A DNA stretch of 7,042 nt from Chitinivibrionales bacterium (lineage in GTDB: Bacteria > Fibrobacterota > Chitinivibrionia > Chitinivibrionales > JANQEN01). This document shows, piece by piece, positions 7,018-7,042 of this stretch (positions are counted from its first letter, which is position 1; every line of letters starts with the position of its first letter). The stretch is taken from NCBI GenBank assembly GCA_030593665.1, contig JAUVGS010000110.1, positions 1 through 7,042 on the forward strand, read 5' to 3'. Made by a program: the position numbers and the translations under genes. The notes under the pieces were generated by a model. That model was not told where the DNA came from. It did not search any database and saw only the letters and a list, made by a program, of their open reading frames with translations.

Positions 7018-7042
7018 GTCATTTCGACCGAAGGGAGAAATC
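7018..7042. repeat. Dispersed palindromic repeat at the right edge, probably incomplete
   Basis: The last 25 bases begin GTCATTTCGACCGAAGGGAG and end AAATC. ATTTC (7021-7025) pairs with GAAAT (7037-7041), and TTCG (7023-7026) with CGAA (7029-7032) as an alternative. I recognise this as a short intergenic repeat sequence found many times in genomes of several anaerobic and environmental bacteria. It is probably cut by the window edge. It lies 84 bases after the pyrF stop. Confidence 0.5.

Noticed and set aside
1..7042. tRNA, rRNA or CRISPR array, including a selC gene near the selenoprotein
   Set aside because: No cloverleaf-like sequence, rRNA signature or regularly spaced repeat set was seen by eye anywhere in the window.

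Overview
The window looks like chromosomal DNA of an anaerobic, Gram-negative-type bacterium of moderate to low GC content. The main evidence is a complete minus-strand operon for a periplasmic, membrane-anchored, selenocysteine-containing formate dehydrogenase with a twin-arginine signal peptide, plus an FdhE-type maturation gene beside it. The organism must therefore make selenoprotein, molybdopterin cofactor and a Tat translocon. Phylum cannot be fixed from this DNA. Desulfobacterota, Nitrospirota or Planctomycetota-like anaerobes are plausible, but this is inference.

Layout, left to right. Positions 1-449 (minus) hold the N-terminal half of an FdhE-like protein running off the left edge. 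Positions 450-658 are a short intergenic stretch with a strong hairpin terminator at 593-635. Positions 659-5484 (minus) are the formate dehydrogenase operon, transcribed right to left: catalytic subunit (5484-2359), four-cluster iron-sulfur subunit (2357-1548) and NrfD/PsrC-type membrane subunit (1546-659). Each junction has one base between stop and start. The catalytic gene looks like two ORFs, but the break is one in-frame TGA at 4939-4941 followed by a bacterial SECIS hairpin, so it is one gene of 1041 residues with selenocysteine at 182.

Positions 5485-5827 are AT-rich control DNA with a possible promoter and repeated TAACG/CGTTA motifs. Positions 5828-6041 (plus) hold gene debris: the first ~40 residues of an AAA/archaeal-type ATPase up to its Walker A motif, joined out of frame to what looks like the last 30 residues of a PIN-domain (VapC-like) toxin. 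Positions 6226-6933 (plus) are an intact pyrF (orotidine 5'-phosphate decarboxylase). Dispersed-repeat-like sequences lie just before pyrF (6182-6210) and after it, at the right edge (7018-7042).

How the genes work together: formate is oxidised in the periplasm at the Mo/W-selenocysteine site, electrons pass through five Fe-S clusters in the two hydrophilic subunits, and the NrfD-type protein hands them to membrane quinone. FdhE would help mature the enzyme. pyrF is an unrelated pyrimidine-synthesis gene. I see no wholly new system here; the most instructive points are the selenocysteine recoding site, the non-cytochrome membrane anchor, and the ATPase/PIN junction.
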